A stretch of DNA of 64,000 nt from Fragum whitleyi (taxonomy: Eukaryota; Mollusca; Bivalvia; Cardiida; Cardiidae), in contig OX411557.1 in the NCBI GenBank assembly GCA_948146395.1, forward strand, positions 33,086,077 to 33,150,076. Reading direction: 5' to 3'. The notes under the pieces were generated by a model. It was not told where the DNA came from. It searched no databases and saw only the letters and a list, made by a program, of their open reading frames with translations. Of this stretch, positions 14,601-29,247 are shown one piece after another (position 1 is the first letter of the stretch; each line of letters starts with the position of its first letter). The position numbers were made by a program, and so were the translations under genes.

Positions 14601-17600
14601 GGATGGTTGCACAGCGGATACACCGCCACATAAATTTATTTCAAAGCCATATATAGTAAGCTATAGGGTTTTGGGAGATATATGTGTCTGTTCACGAAAG
14701 ATGTTGTCATAGTTCAAACCCCTATGGTGAAATCCTGGATCCGCCCCTGCAGTAGTGATGGGCAGATTAATCAATTAGAGTCGATGATCAGTTAGTTAGG
14801 GCTTGCAATTGTGATAATCGACTAAGAAATTTCATAATTGATTAATCATGTCATAACACATAAATGAAAGCCATATTATTTGTTTATGGAACTGATATCA
14901 ATTTAATGGCTCAGCATGAAACAGTTTAAACTACCTATATATCTATGGGCAGTTACAACTGTTTCATGCTGAGCCATGGAGTTGGTAAAAAAAATCTTCA
15001 GGATGAGTCTTAAGGTCATGATTTTTAATTAAACTTTCATATTATATTCTTCAAAGGAATGATACTGGGAGTGCCATATCAATTTCCAAGAAAACGATTG
15101 TACAATCGATCATAGTTGATAGTTGATTTACTCTACCAACTAAAAACTGATTAACGCTTGTGATTTGAAAACGATTGCCCAACACTACCATACAGTCTGA
15201 GTTTTTTTTTTAAGTTTTATAAAAAAAAAACTAGGCCTAAGTTACATAAAAAGAGATGAAACACACCTAAATAGATCAAAGATTTTGTATAATGTATAAA
15301 ACAAGAGGACCCAAGATGGTCCTAAATCACTCACCTGAAACTCTCAAATTGACTGGCCTGGGACATCACATCAATTAAATAGGCAAATGTCAAAAAGGAG
15401 ATAATTTCTACACAAAAACAAGTTTCATGAAGTTTGGTGAAAATTGTGGCCTTCAGAGTTATAACAAGAAAATTATCATTAAGACCCCTTTTCCTGTGAT
15501 ATGGCATGGATCCTTCCTATTTTCAAACTGCTTCATCCTTGTGACCTGACCAACATTCTGACCAAGTTTCATGAAGATTTGATCAAATTTGTGGCCTCTA
15601 GATCATAAACAAGAAAATTGTCATTAAGGCCCATTTTCCCGTGATATAGCATTGAGCCTCCTTTTTTATTAGGGTTCACCAGTTCATCCTTGTGACCTGG
15701 CAAACATTCTGACCAACTTTCATGAAGATTGGGCCACTTTTATGGCCTCTAAAGTGTAAACAAGTAAATTGTCAATAAGGCTTCTTTTCCTCTGATAAGG
15801 CCTGGATCCTTCTCATTTTCAATAGGCTTCATCCTTGTGACCTGGCTAACATTCAGACCAAGTTTCATGAAGATTGGGCCATATTTGTGGTCTCTAGAGT
15901 GTAACAAATAAAATTGTCAATAAGGCCCATTTTCCGGTGATTTGACATGGATCCTTCCCATTTTCAATAGGGTTTAGCATTGTGACCTGACCAACATTTT
16001 GACCCAGCTTCATGAAGATTGGATCATATTTGTGGCCTCTAGTGTGTAAACACTAAAATTGTTGACACTGGAAGACGTTCGACACATAACAGACGACGGA
16101 CATTCAATAATCACAAAAGCTCACCTTGAGCACGATGTGCTTTCAAGTGAGCTAAAAAAGTTGTTTAGGGCCGAGTAACATCAACTTACAATTAAAAACA
16201 ATGTTAATGACAAGTCAATCTAATCCAAGCAATCATATTCATGAAGGATACTCAGAATGAAATTTAGAAAGTCTGAGGCAAGGAAAGTGACAAACTCTTT
16301 CAACTTCAACTTCAACTTTTATCAGCTGGAAAATCAAAATTTATTACTGGCGGCTAGTGCTGTTAATGGTAACAGTTGTTAGTATTGGGGAAATAAGAAT
16401 AAAAGATTGTTAGTTAAAGGGGATAAAAAGGATAGAGTTCAGTGCCAAAATACTAAGTACAGGGGTTAAAAACAGAGAGGTGATTTTATGGGTGGGGGTG
16501 TGAGTCCAAGTTGCCTATGAATATGGGCAGGATTGGACTTGACTGTATGGTAATTGGAAGGCTATCGTTTTGGGGAAAAATGAGTTTACATTATAATTTG
16601 TTTTTGAGTGTGGGATGTTCAGTTGGAGATTTCTGGTTGTGGAGAGGTGGTGATTGTCGACAGCTGCTCTATTTGACCTTATTTTGTATAACATAATGAA
16701 GCTATGGTCCTTCTCTGTTCAAGGGTTTGCAAATTTAGTGTGATTTAACAATACTTAGACACTGTTTGTAAGGTCATAATCCTTGAGAACATAGCGAGCA
16801 GCTGATCTTTGGACCATTTCTACTTTGTGAATGAGATATTTCTGCCATGGGAACCAGACTGTAGCACAGTATTCGACTTGGGGGCGGACATAAGTTTTGT
16901 AAGCTGCTTCCTTGACCCGGGCATTTTTTTTTGCTGATGTTGACACCAGGCTTGGTCTGTGGACTCCTCTGTGTTATGAAGTTTATTGGGGAACAGGAAT
17001 GGTCTGCGTTTCCTGTGGATACGAAGGACCTCACACTTGTCAGGATTGAACTCCATAGCATAGTTCTAGTGACAGAAGGTCTTGTTGGAGTTTTTCTGAT
17101 GATGATTTAGAAGTAATAGAAAGATACATAATGGTGTCGTCTGCAAATAACCGTAATCTACTTTTGACACTCTCGTGCACAGGGACATGTCCCGCTGATT
17201 TTTTTTAACATTTAGATCTATATGATCATATATGTTCTAAAAAAAATCAGCGGAACATTTCCCTGTGCTCTCGGGCAGGTCGTTAATGTAGACACGGGCC
17301 CTAAAGATGTATGAGAGTCCCTGAAAGAGGTCTTTTAGTCGGATGAATCAGATTTATTTAACGCGGATATTGTCATGTTTTAATTGAAGTTTTGTTTTGA
17401 CTTTACTTACTTTTACATCATCGAAATATTTATAAACATGGTAGGAAGAAGTGTTTAGTTTTTTCCCTCTCCCCATTTTGTTGTCGTTATATTAGTTGCT
17501 GTTGTTGTTGTTTAAGCTACGAGCGGTGACAGCCCGCGAAATTTTGAAAGCCTGCACGTTGACTTCGCGACCGTTATTTGGCTAAAACAAGAGCTCTCTG

Positions 17601-20600
17601 TGGAAATATAATTCATTATATTAATCTTTCTACAGAACTCCCTAAGTAGACCAATACGATTTCCCCACCATAGGACCCTATAGCCCTTTGTAAATGAACT
17701 AAATGCACTAAATGCCATTTCGCAACTAATTTATAACTATTTATGCCAATTTTCCTAAAGTCCAATGCTAAAATTTCTTGGGATGGACGGGGAAGGGGGT
17801 TTATAAACAAAATCACTAAGTTTATTTAATAGGGCATAAAGAGCCTTATTTTCATAGTAGGCCTACGGGAGACCGGGACTAAACCGGCAACTTTTTACTC
17901 ACTTTTGATTTTCAAAATAACTTTTAAGGATATTTAACAGAATTTTACTAGATTTTTCCATTAGGGCCTACCAATGATATGCCTGGTCTACGGAACCTTA
18001 GATAAATGATTTATACATAACCTATTTTTTGTTACTTTTTTCACGTTGTTACCACATTATTATTATATCTTATAACCACTATTTGTCTTGTTTTCATCGA
18101 TGTTTCTAACGGAAATGCAAGTTTCCAAAAATAACTGCATTATATCATTGTTCTAAAAATAACTATGCGATATCATAAAAATATCTTATGGGATGTTATT
18201 ACACGGATATTTGTATATTTATAAGATAGGCCTAAATTTATTATCCATTGTTATTTTACATTCTTTATTCATTCTCATCAATAATACCATGAGCTAATTT
18301 GCATTGGACACCACTAGCCACACCTTAAAAGAAGCGCACACTTTTCGACATATTTCCCTCCTAGTAGCTTTCCACCCAAGGAAGAATGTGGACATTCTTT
18401 CAGTTGATTGATGTTAGAGATAGGCCCACATATCTACATCAAAATAAATATGCTGAAGATATACGCAAAAAAAGTTTCCATAAGCGCACGTTTCGTTCAA
18501 ATACAATAAAAGATCCGTTCTAACCTATCTTTTCGAGAGCGGCAGTGTATTAGATTTGCACTTTTTACAACTCCTGTTGACAGAAATTGACTCGAACATA
18601 CTTCTAAAATGTTGGGAACATATCTAAATAGATTTTGGAAAGATTTTAGAAAAAAATTGAATAGCATGATTTTGGTAGGGATAATTGGCGAAGATTTGCG
18701 TAGACTAGGGAATCACGTGCTTCTGCATATAAACATAGGCGTATCTAGGCCTTTGAAATTTATACGCAGCTAAACTACTAAAGAGTAAATAGGAAAAAGG
18801 GGATTTGTGGTCTGTAACAAAAGATGGATGGCCCCCCGTCCGCTCTCTTTTTATGATCTGAGCGTTGGTGAATAATCAAAACATCGTAACTACAGCTTGA
18901 ATAAGCTGTAGTTTCGATGTTATGATCATTCATCATCGATATATTTCAACAGGGGATTATTTCTTTTACGCACTTGTGTAAATTGCGTAATGGGAGCTAC
19001 GCCCTTGATAAACAAAACAATTCTTACCGTAGTTCATTCAGTCTACAACTGACATAACGGTCGGCATATTGACTGTTTCTGAAGTATTTGTCAATCTAAA
19101 ATAAAAAAAAAACTCGGAAATTAATCTAGGATGACAAATGATTAGTTGTTTGGATGTTTGTGATAAATTTATCATTTTTTGAGTCCGATGAAGTTCTATA
19201 TTGGGAAAACTATAACCCAAAATGCAGCATTATGTCCAGTGCTTTTGAACACGGTTTTAAAAACAATTTAGGCGTACTGCAATATTAATTATTCATTTGG
19301 TATAAATAACAAGCTACTGCAAATATTACTGCAGTAGGTACACACATTTCCTTGTAAATGGTGTATCGACAACTCTATTTTATGGATTTATTCAATATTT
19401 ATTTGAAAAGAACAGTTCATGTAGTCAAATAATGTTGATAATACATGTATATTTCTTGTATGATGCTATACGGTTGGACAATGAAAATGTAAAAAGACAA
19501 GGGCAAAATTATACCTCTTTACAGAAAGGCTCCGCAACTTCTTGAAAACTTCCAGAGTCGCCTGCTTGCATGGCCGAACTATAGGGTACGTTCAACAGTG
19601 GAACCGAACCATTTGTACGCGTTGAGTCTGAAACACCGACAAGAATGTTTCACCTTCTCTTCTGCTTTAATTGGTAATTAATTCGGCGATTTATACAGTC
19701 TAGCTTTTAAACTAATTCAGAGGTTAAAATAATTGGTATTTTGAAATTGTCCTTTACAGAAATTTTGAAAATTCCATGTATTTTGTGACTTTTTCAAAGT
19801 AGGGTTGTTGTTTTCTTTTGTTTGCTACGATCTTTCTGTCTGTCCCTTTTACAAAGGTCTTTCTCCTAAATTCCGTATATTGAATCGTCTTTGCATTCTT
19901 GTAAATGTGTTGAATAGAGAGAAACATACAGTGACCGTTTAGAAGTTGGTTTCAGTTTAATTTGTACATCTAACATTAAATATATAATTTCATTTTTTTA
20001 TTCCATTAATTTTGACTTTTTACTTCAGTAAAATCTGAGTCAACTCTTTCAACTGAGGTATGAATTAAATCTTTGTCAATCATTTGACTCTTACTAGAGG
20101 ATTAATTCTTACACTTTTCTAAAGACAATTGAATTTCTTTTATGGTTGTAGCAAAATATTTTCCACGTTTTGTTATCAAAAGTTGAGGAAAAGGAAAGAC
20201 ATTGTTCTTCAATTAAACTTAGGCCACCGTTGTACCATACGTTATTAATGGAGTCTTTCGAAATTTTGCTTATGTATTTTTTTATAATAAACTATGTTTT
20301 TTTTACCATTTTAATGATTTTCGTCGGAACACGACGTCTTTTAAAGTGTTAATATCATCTTTAGAGAAGCTATAGATTATATAGGTTACGTAGCAGCTTA
20401 TACGTTGAAGCTACTGATCCCATACTGCTAGCACGTCTTAAACATACTCACAGAACATTGTACATTATACCTTATAAAAGACCCAACCTCACCCCAGTGA
20501 GCGAAAACAATTGTAAACAAACATATAGAAATATCAATTATATGAACATTTAAATGTACCCCCTTTTTTAAACTGAAAGCGCAAAAAGTGTATGACAGTT

Positions 20601-23449
20601 ATTTTGAGTGCAATTACAAAAAAAAAGATATATTCCTTCTTTTGCATTTTTTGTCTGATGAGATTTCGCGAATTAACAACTCTAGAGTAGAGATACAAGT
20701 TGTCATGTACTTACAATATGATCTTGGGTCCGGATCTGAAAATGATAGGAGAGATATAGTAAATTAAATCAATGTAAAAACAGAATAAAACCAGCACGAT
20801 TTTAGAAATTTTAAAAGTTCTTTTTTTAAGCTTCTGAAGGCTATGAATAAGTGTACATTTATTTCTTATATATGTACCTAATCGATTCTTTAAACCCGTG
20901 CTAACAATGTCATCACAAATTCACTACTTAAGAATATTTCGGAAGAATGATTTAACCGGGGTGGCAATTCAAGTTAATCCGCCATAAAACCTAATACGTT
21001 TTCAATGTCATAAAACTCTTAAACGGCCTCCATCGAAATACGAGACAACCACGTGTTATTGTGTTGATCTAAAAATATAAAATTGACCTAATATTTACTC
21101 ATTTTCATCAGGTAATACACCATGACCCCTATTCCTATGGCAACCAATAACGCCCCAAGTAACAGTATCCATAGTAAACAACACGAAGAGCGCCTTCTAT
21201 AACTTCCGGTATGGGACGTTCTGAGAGAGTAACTGTCCACTTCTCGGTGCTCGGCGGTGTAGCCTTGATTCACGTGACCTCCATGGTATCGTAGCGGCAT
21301 CTGAAAAATGGTTTTACGGATAAGCATAATCATTCTTTATGCAATATATCTGACTTAATTATAAATAACAACACAATTAAGAATATATTGTAGGCGAACG
21401 AGAAGAAAGCCACACGTGTGATATTGTTTGAAATGTGTTTTGCATGTAACGTTACGCAGTAGGACTACATGTACATGTAATATTAGGGAAAATTTCGATA
21501 TTTCTTACTTTTTCATGTTTATTGGAATGAAAAAGAGAAACATTGAAGTTTTTGCCTCAAAAAGCAATTCATGAAAATGATTACGTAGGCGTAAAACACT
21601 TATTATGTAGAATGATATAATTCAATGACAGTTTCATGGGTTTCAATGTAACTTTATCGATATCAGCGTTTTCTGTGCCATAGTCTACCGACTATAATTC
21701 GTACGAGCTCTCGAAAATTGTTTTGATGGCATTATTTGTTAATGCTTGGCAACCTTGCTAGTAATAGTCTTTGGGGTATGACGAAACCTACCAGGGTGGA
21801 TGCCCAGTCTGAAACTTCGAATTAAGGTCACAATAAGGTCAAAGGTCAAAAAGGTGCGATTTCATATATAAATCGTCTTTGTGATATTTTTAATTGCTAT
21901 ACATGCTGTGTTATTAATTTATTGTGCTAAATTTTCTGAGAACTGCATCAGAGACATAACTTTATAGAAAGGTTAACTTATTATGAATATCTTGACTATC
22001 ATATGGCAAAGAAGAATGTACTTTCCGAAGCTAAAACGGCTTATGGCTGAATATTTTTGCCGTTTTAACGTTATTTGCCATGATGCCTCAGTCATATGCG
22101 TTTCTTAATTTGAGGTGGTGTTCTCTACGTTGTGTAAGGGTCTTCGAATACTGGGATTGCATTTTGCTTTTATAAACTTAACTTAATATCAGGTAGGTAG
22201 GCTTATGAAATCGGCTGAACTTGCTCACTACATAATATTGCATTTAAGCTTTAGAATTTATATCATTACAGGGTTTGAATTCTTTTAATGTTAACAAGAG
22301 TTGTGTAAAAACGTTCTTTTGATTTAAACGGGTCCTTCGTCAATTATTCCGCCAGTCGAAGCATTTTTGCATATAGGGGATACATGTATTTGGACCGACA
22401 TTTTTTTTTAATTTATTTATTGATTTAAACAGCTTTTCTTCTACATGGAAGGACTTCTTCCTGACATAAATGTCATAAACACGCTTATTTGTTCATCATA
22501 ATGATCAAACCATCATTAGTTATTTTACATTCCCTATCATGACACTGTAAACTACCGCCCATTAGCCCCGGGTTAGATAGTAAACGTTGATACAACCCAT
22601 ATCCCATTATGTGTATATTAAGTAAGAATGAAATAAAAACCTCAGCCGAGAAAGATTCCAATCTACTATTTTGTACAACGCCTATTTCACAATCATCGCC
22701 GAAGGGTACCATTTCATTTGCATATCCATAGTACATGTAATTAAATTTCGAATGGATATTTCTAGCGTAGGTTTAAATAGTGCAATATGTTTAATTGCAA
22801 TATGATCAAGTACAATTATATAACGATAATAAAAAGTAATTATTGAAATCGTCCGGAACTTCCTATATGCATTTTTTTTTTTTTTTTTTTTTTTTAGACT
22901 GTCTCCCACATCAAAGTTGGTTATCAATCCAGTCCATTCCCCCGATAGAAGTTTTGTGTCCCAAGTCTTTTTTTTTATTTCTTTTAATCTATAATGATAA
23001 ATCCCATAAAAGTTTCATCTATCTCAATCTTGTGATCAAATCATTGTCCAAATACATGTATAGTCGACTGAAAATAATTCCATACCTTTATGAAAAAAAT
23101 CTAGAATATTGAACAAGTTTTTCTTTTCATGCATAACTTTCCTGCGAAAGCCGTAAGTGAAAATTTAGCTTTTGTTGTCCACAAAATAAAGTATGAATTG
23201 ATTTTCACAAACAGCAAAAGGTTATGCTATTTCTTTAATTGCAAAAATGAGCGAAAAGCAAAATGTTTGGTATTTTGCACGTGATTACTAAGCAACGTAA
23301 TGGCGCCATTTATTTGTTATGTCCCGCTTAGATAAGGTTTAAATATGGTAGAATGAACGAAAGCAGGTTTGACTATACTATTTTCATCTGTTATTTTCGC
23401 CATGTAAGCGAGCAAAATTACACACACAAATAAGAAAAAAAAACACACA

Positions 23450-23486
<37 letters not shown>

Positions 23487-26322
23487 AGATGAAAAAATTT
23501 TACAAGAAGCAATATACATGTAAAACGCACAATGAAAAGAGTGACATTAAAGTACAATGACATCAAATAATGTAATATAGAACCCTTTTTCATACGTTCA
23601 TTAATTTCATGACCCTTAAATCATGTATGTGATGATGAAGTTTAATAAAAGAAACTGCTTAAAATGGATAATTTCACTGGTCAAGCGGTGAGATTATTAA
23701 GTGATATTCTGCCGTTATCTGCCGATAATCGGTTGCAAAGAACTAAAAAAAGCGTTTACTATCGTATTTGTAGTTCTTATAGTAGGTTTTCACTGATCGG
23801 CTACTCGTCACAGAATTCTAGGCCTTCGTACTTCGCACTTTTCGTATGCGTTTTTCGCTGCGTTTCATGAAATATAATTATTTACGGCGATATTTATGGT
23901 ATATTTTGACGAAAATGTGTTGTAAATTTTGTTTGTGCATATCCTAGCTCGGTTTATAGTTAATTCTAAGATTGTATCAAAAGACGGTATGTCATCGAGT
24001 AAAGTATCTTTGTACTCGGCTTATCAAAATTGTTTATTACTAGCAAAACTGGTCGAGTTCTCCCTCTTAAACACCGAAAAACAGTCCTAATCAGTATCAA
24101 AGATTTTAAAATAAATCGTTCTGAGAGAGTAACTGTCCACTTCTCGGTGCTCGGCGGTGTAGCCTTGATTCACGTGACCTCCATGGTATCGTAGCGGCAT
24201 CTGAAAATGGTTTTACGGATAAGCATAATCATTCTTTATGCAATATATCTGACTTAATTATAAATAACAACACAATTAAGAATATATTGTAGGCGAACGA
24301 GAAGAAAGCCACACGTGCGATATTGTTTGAAATGTGCTTTGCATGTAACGTTACGCAGTAGGACTACATGTACATGTAATATTAGGGAAAATTTCGATAT
24401 TTCTTACTTTTTCATGTTTATTGGAATGAAAAAGAGAAACATTGAAGTTTTTGCCTCAAAAAGCAATTCATGAAAATGATTACGTAGGCGTAAAACACTT
24501 ATTATGTAGAATGATATAATTCAATGACAGTTTCATGGGTTTCAATGTAACTTTATCGATATCAGCGTTTTCTGTGCCATAGTCTACCGACTATAATTCG
24601 TACGAGCTCTCGAAAATTGTTTTGATGGCATTATTTGTTAATGCTTGGCAACCTTGCTAGTAATAGTCTTTGGGGTATGACGAAACCTACCAGGGTGGAT
24701 GCCCAGTCTGAAACTTCGAATTAAGGTCACAATAAGGTCAAAGGTCAAAAAGGTGCGATTTCATATATAAATCGTCTTTGTGATATTTTTAATTGCTATA
24801 CATGCTGTGTTATTAATTTATTGTGCTAAATTTTCTGAGAACTGCATCAGAGACATAACTTTATAGAAAGGTTAACTTATTATGAATATCTTGACTATTA
24901 TATGGCAAAGAAGAATGTACTTTCCGAAGCTAAAACGGCTTATGGCTGAATATTTTTGCCGTTTTAACGTTATTTGCCATGATGCCTCAGTCATATGCGT
25001 TTCTTAATTTGAGGTGGTGTTCTCTACGTTGTGTAAGGGTCTTCGAATACTGGGATTGCATTTTGCTTTTATAAACTTAACTTAATATCAGGTAGGTAGG
25101 CTTATGAAATCGGCTGAACTTGCTCACTACATAATATTGCATTTAAGCTTTAGAATTTATATCATTACAGGGTTTGAATTCTTTTAATGTTAACAAGAGT
25201 TGTGTAAAAACGTTCTTTTGATTTAAACGGGTCCTTCGTCAATTATTCCGCCAGTCGAAGCATTTTTGCATATAGGGGATACATGTATTTGGACCGACAT
25301 TTTTTTTTTAATTTATTTATTGATTTAAACAGCTTTTCTTCTACATGGAAGGACTTCTTCCTGACATAAATGTCATAAACACGCTTATTTGTTCATCATA
25401 ATGATCAAACCATCATTAGTTATTTTACATTCCCTATCATGACACTGTAAACTACCGCCCATTAGCCCCGGGTTAGATAGTAAACGTTGATACAACCCAT
25501 ATCCCATTATGTGTATATTAAGTAAGAATGAAATAAAAACCTCAGCCGAGAAAGATTCCAATCTACTATTTCACAATCATCGCCGAAGGGTACCATTTCA
25601 TTTGCATATCCATAGTACATGTAATTAAATTTCGAATGGATATTTCTAGCGTAGGTTTAAATAGTGCAATATGTTTAATTGCAATATGATCAAGTACAAT
25701 TATATAACGATAATAAAAAGTAATTATTGAAATCGTCCGGAACTTCCTATATGCATTTTTTTTTTTTTTTTTTTTTAGACTGTCTCCCACATCAAAGTTG
25801 GTTATCAATCCAGTCCATTCCCCCGATAGAAGTTTTGTGTCCCAAGTCTTTTTTTTTATTTCTTTTAATCTATAATGATAAATCCCATAAAAGTTTCATC
25901 TATCTCAATCTTGTGATCAAATCATTGTCCAAATACATGTATAGTCGACTGAAAATAATTCCATACCTTTATGAAAAAAATCTAGAATATTGAACAAGTT
26001 TTTCTTTTCATGCATAACTTTCCTGCGAAAGCCGTAAGTGAAAATTTAGCTTTTGTTGTCCACAAAATAAAGTATGAATTGATTTTCACAAACAGCAAAA
26101 GGTTATGCTATTTCTTTAATTGCAAAAATGAGCGAAAAGCAAAATGTTTGGTATTTTGCACGTGATTACTAAGCAACGTAATGGCGCCATTTATTTGTTA
26201 GGTCCCGCTTAGATAAGGTTTAAATATGGTAGAATGAACGAAAGCAGGTTTGACTATACTATTTTCATCTGTTATTTTCGCCATGTAAGCGAGCAAAATT
26301 ACACACACAAATAAGAAAAAAA

Positions 26323-26356
<34 letters not shown>

Positions 26357-29213
26357 AAAACAGATGAAAAAATTTTACAAGAAGCAATATACATGTAAAA
26401 CGCACAATGAAAAGAGTGACATTAAAGTACAATGACATCAAATAATGAAATATAGAACCCTTTTTCATACGTTCATTAATTTCATGACCCTTAAATCATG
26501 TATGTGATGATGAAGTTTAATAAAAGAAACTGCTTAAAATGGATAATTTCACTGGTCAAGCGGTGAGATTATTAAGTGATATTCTGCCGTTATCTGCCGA
26601 TAATCGGTTGCAAAGAACTAAAAAAAGCGTTTACTATCGTATTTGTAGTTCTTATAGTAGGTTTTCACTGATCGGCTACTCGTCACAGAATTCTAGGCCT
26701 TCGTACTTCGCACTTTTCGTATGCGTTTTTCGCTGCGTTTCATGAAATATAATTATTTACGGCGATATTTATGGTATATTTTGACGAAAATGTGTTGTAA
26801 ATTTTGTTTGTGCATATCCTAGCTCGGTTTATAGTTAATTCTAAGATTGTATCAAAAGACGGTATGTCATCGAGTAAAGTATCTTTGTACTCGGCTTATC
26901 AAAATTGTTTATTACTAGCAAAACTGGTCGAGTTCTCCCTCTTAAACACCGAAAAACAGTCCTAATCAGTATCAAAGATTTTAAAATAAATCGTTCTGAG
27001 AGAGTAACTGTCCACTTCTCGGTGCTCGGCGGTGTAGCCTTGATTCACGTGACCTCCATGGTATCGTAGCGGCATCTGAAAATGGTTTTACGGATAAGCA
27101 TAATCATTCTTTATGCAATATATCTGACTTAATTATAAATAACAACACAATTAAGAATATATTGTAGGCGAACGAGAAGAAAGCCACACGTGTGATATTG
27201 TTTGAAATGTGTTTTGCATGTAACGTTACGCAGTAGGACTACATGTACATGTAATATTAGGGAAAATTTCGATATTTCTTACTTTTTCATGTTTATTGGA
27301 ATGAAAAAGAGAAACATTGAAGTTTTTGCCTCAAAAAGCAATTCATGAAAATGATTACGTAGGCGTAAAACACTTATTATGTAGAATGATATAATTCAAT
27401 GACAGTTTCATGGGTTTCAATGTAACTTTATCGATATCAGCGTTTTCTGTGCCATAGTCTACCGACTATAATTCGTACGAGCTCTCGAAAATTGTTTTGA
27501 TGGCATTATTTGTTAATGCTTGGCAACCTTGCTAGTAATAGTCTTTGGGGTATGACGAAACCTACCAGGGTGGATGCCCAGTCTGAAACTTCGAATTAAG
27601 GTCACAATAAGGTCAAAGGTCAAAAAGGTGCGATTTCATATATAAATCGTCTTTGTGATATTTTTAATTGCTATACATGCTGTGTTATTAATTTATTGTG
27701 CTAAATTTTCTGAGAACTGCATCAGAGACATAACTTTATAGAAAGGTTAACTTATTATGAATATCTTGACTATCATATGGCAAAGAAGAATGTACTTTCC
27801 GAAGCTAAAACGGCTTATGGCTGAATATTTTTGCCGTTTTAACGTTATTTGCCATGATGCCTCAGTCATATGCGTTTCTTAATTTGAGGTGGTGTTCTCT
27901 ACGTTGTGTAAGGGTCTTCGAATACTGGGATTGCATTTTGCTTTTATAAACTTAACTTAATATCAGGTAGGTAGGCTTATGAAATCGGCTGAACTTGCTC
28001 ACTACATAATATTGCATTTAAGCTTTAGAATTTATATCATTACAGGGTTTGAATTCTTTTAATGTTAACAAGAGTTGTGTAAAAACGTTCTTTTGATTTA
28101 AACGGGTCCTTCGTCAATTATTCCGCCAGTCGAAGCATTTTTGCATATAGGGAATACATGTATTTGGACCGACATTTTTTTTTTAATTTATTTATTGATT
28201 TAAACAGCTTTTCTTCTACATGGAAGGACTTCTTCCTGACATAAATGTCATAAACACGCTTATTTGTTCATCATAATGATCAAACCATCATTAGTTATTT
28301 TACATTCCCTATCATGACACTGTAAACTACCGCCCATTAGCCCCGGGTTAGATAGTAAACGTTGATACAACCCATATCCCATTATGTGTATATTAAGTAA
28401 GAATGAAATAAAAACCTCAGCCGAGAAAGATTCCAATCTACTATTTTGTACAACGCCTATTTCACAATCATCGCCGAAGGGTACCATTTCATTTGCATAT
28501 CCATAGTACATGTAATTAAATTTCGAATGGATATTTCTAGCGTAGGTTTAAATAGTGCAATATGTTTAATTGCAATATGATCAAGTACAATTATATAACG
28601 ATAATAAAAAGTAATTATTGAAATCGTCCGGAACTTCCTATATGCATCTTTTTTTTTTTTTTTTTTTTTTAGACTGTCTCCCACATCAAAGTTGGTTATC
28701 ATTCCAGTCCATTCCCCCGATAGAAGTTTTGTGTCCCAAGTCTTTTTTTTATTTCTTTTAATCTATAATGATAAATCCCATAAAAGTTTCATCTATCTCA
28801 ATCTTGTGATCAAATCATTGTCCAAATACATGTATAGTCGACTGAAAATAATTCCATACCTTTATGAAAAAAATCTAGAATATTGAACAAGTTTTTCTTT
28901 TCATGCATAACTTTCCTGCGAAAGCCGTAAGTGAAAATTTAGCTTTTGTTGTCCACGAAATAAAGTATGAATTGATTTTCACAAACAGCAAAAGGTTATG
29001 CTATTTCTTTAATTGCAAAAATGAGCGAAAAGCAAAATGTTTGGTATTTTGCACGTGATTACTAAGCAACGTAATGGCGCCATTTATTTGTTAGGTCCCG
29101 CTTAGATAAGGTTTAAATATGGTAGAATGAACGAAAGCAGGTTTGACTATACTATTTTCATCTGTTATTTTCGCCATGTAAGCGAGCAAAATTACACACA
29201 AATAAGAAAAAAA

Positions 29214-29247
<34 letters not shown>

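Larger units (their letters stand above)
21217..24116. repeat. Triplicated 2.9 kb segment, unit 1
   Basis: The first of three direct copies starts at CGTTCTGAGAGAGTAACTGT inside gene 1 exon 2 and ends at TTTTAAAATAAAT. It holds the first 84 bp of exon 2, its acceptor, and about 2.8 kb of intron. This is the copy joined to the functional exon. Differences from units 2 and 3 are a handful of substitutions, poly-T/poly-A length changes and one 14 bp deletion in unit 2. Confidence 0.9.
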
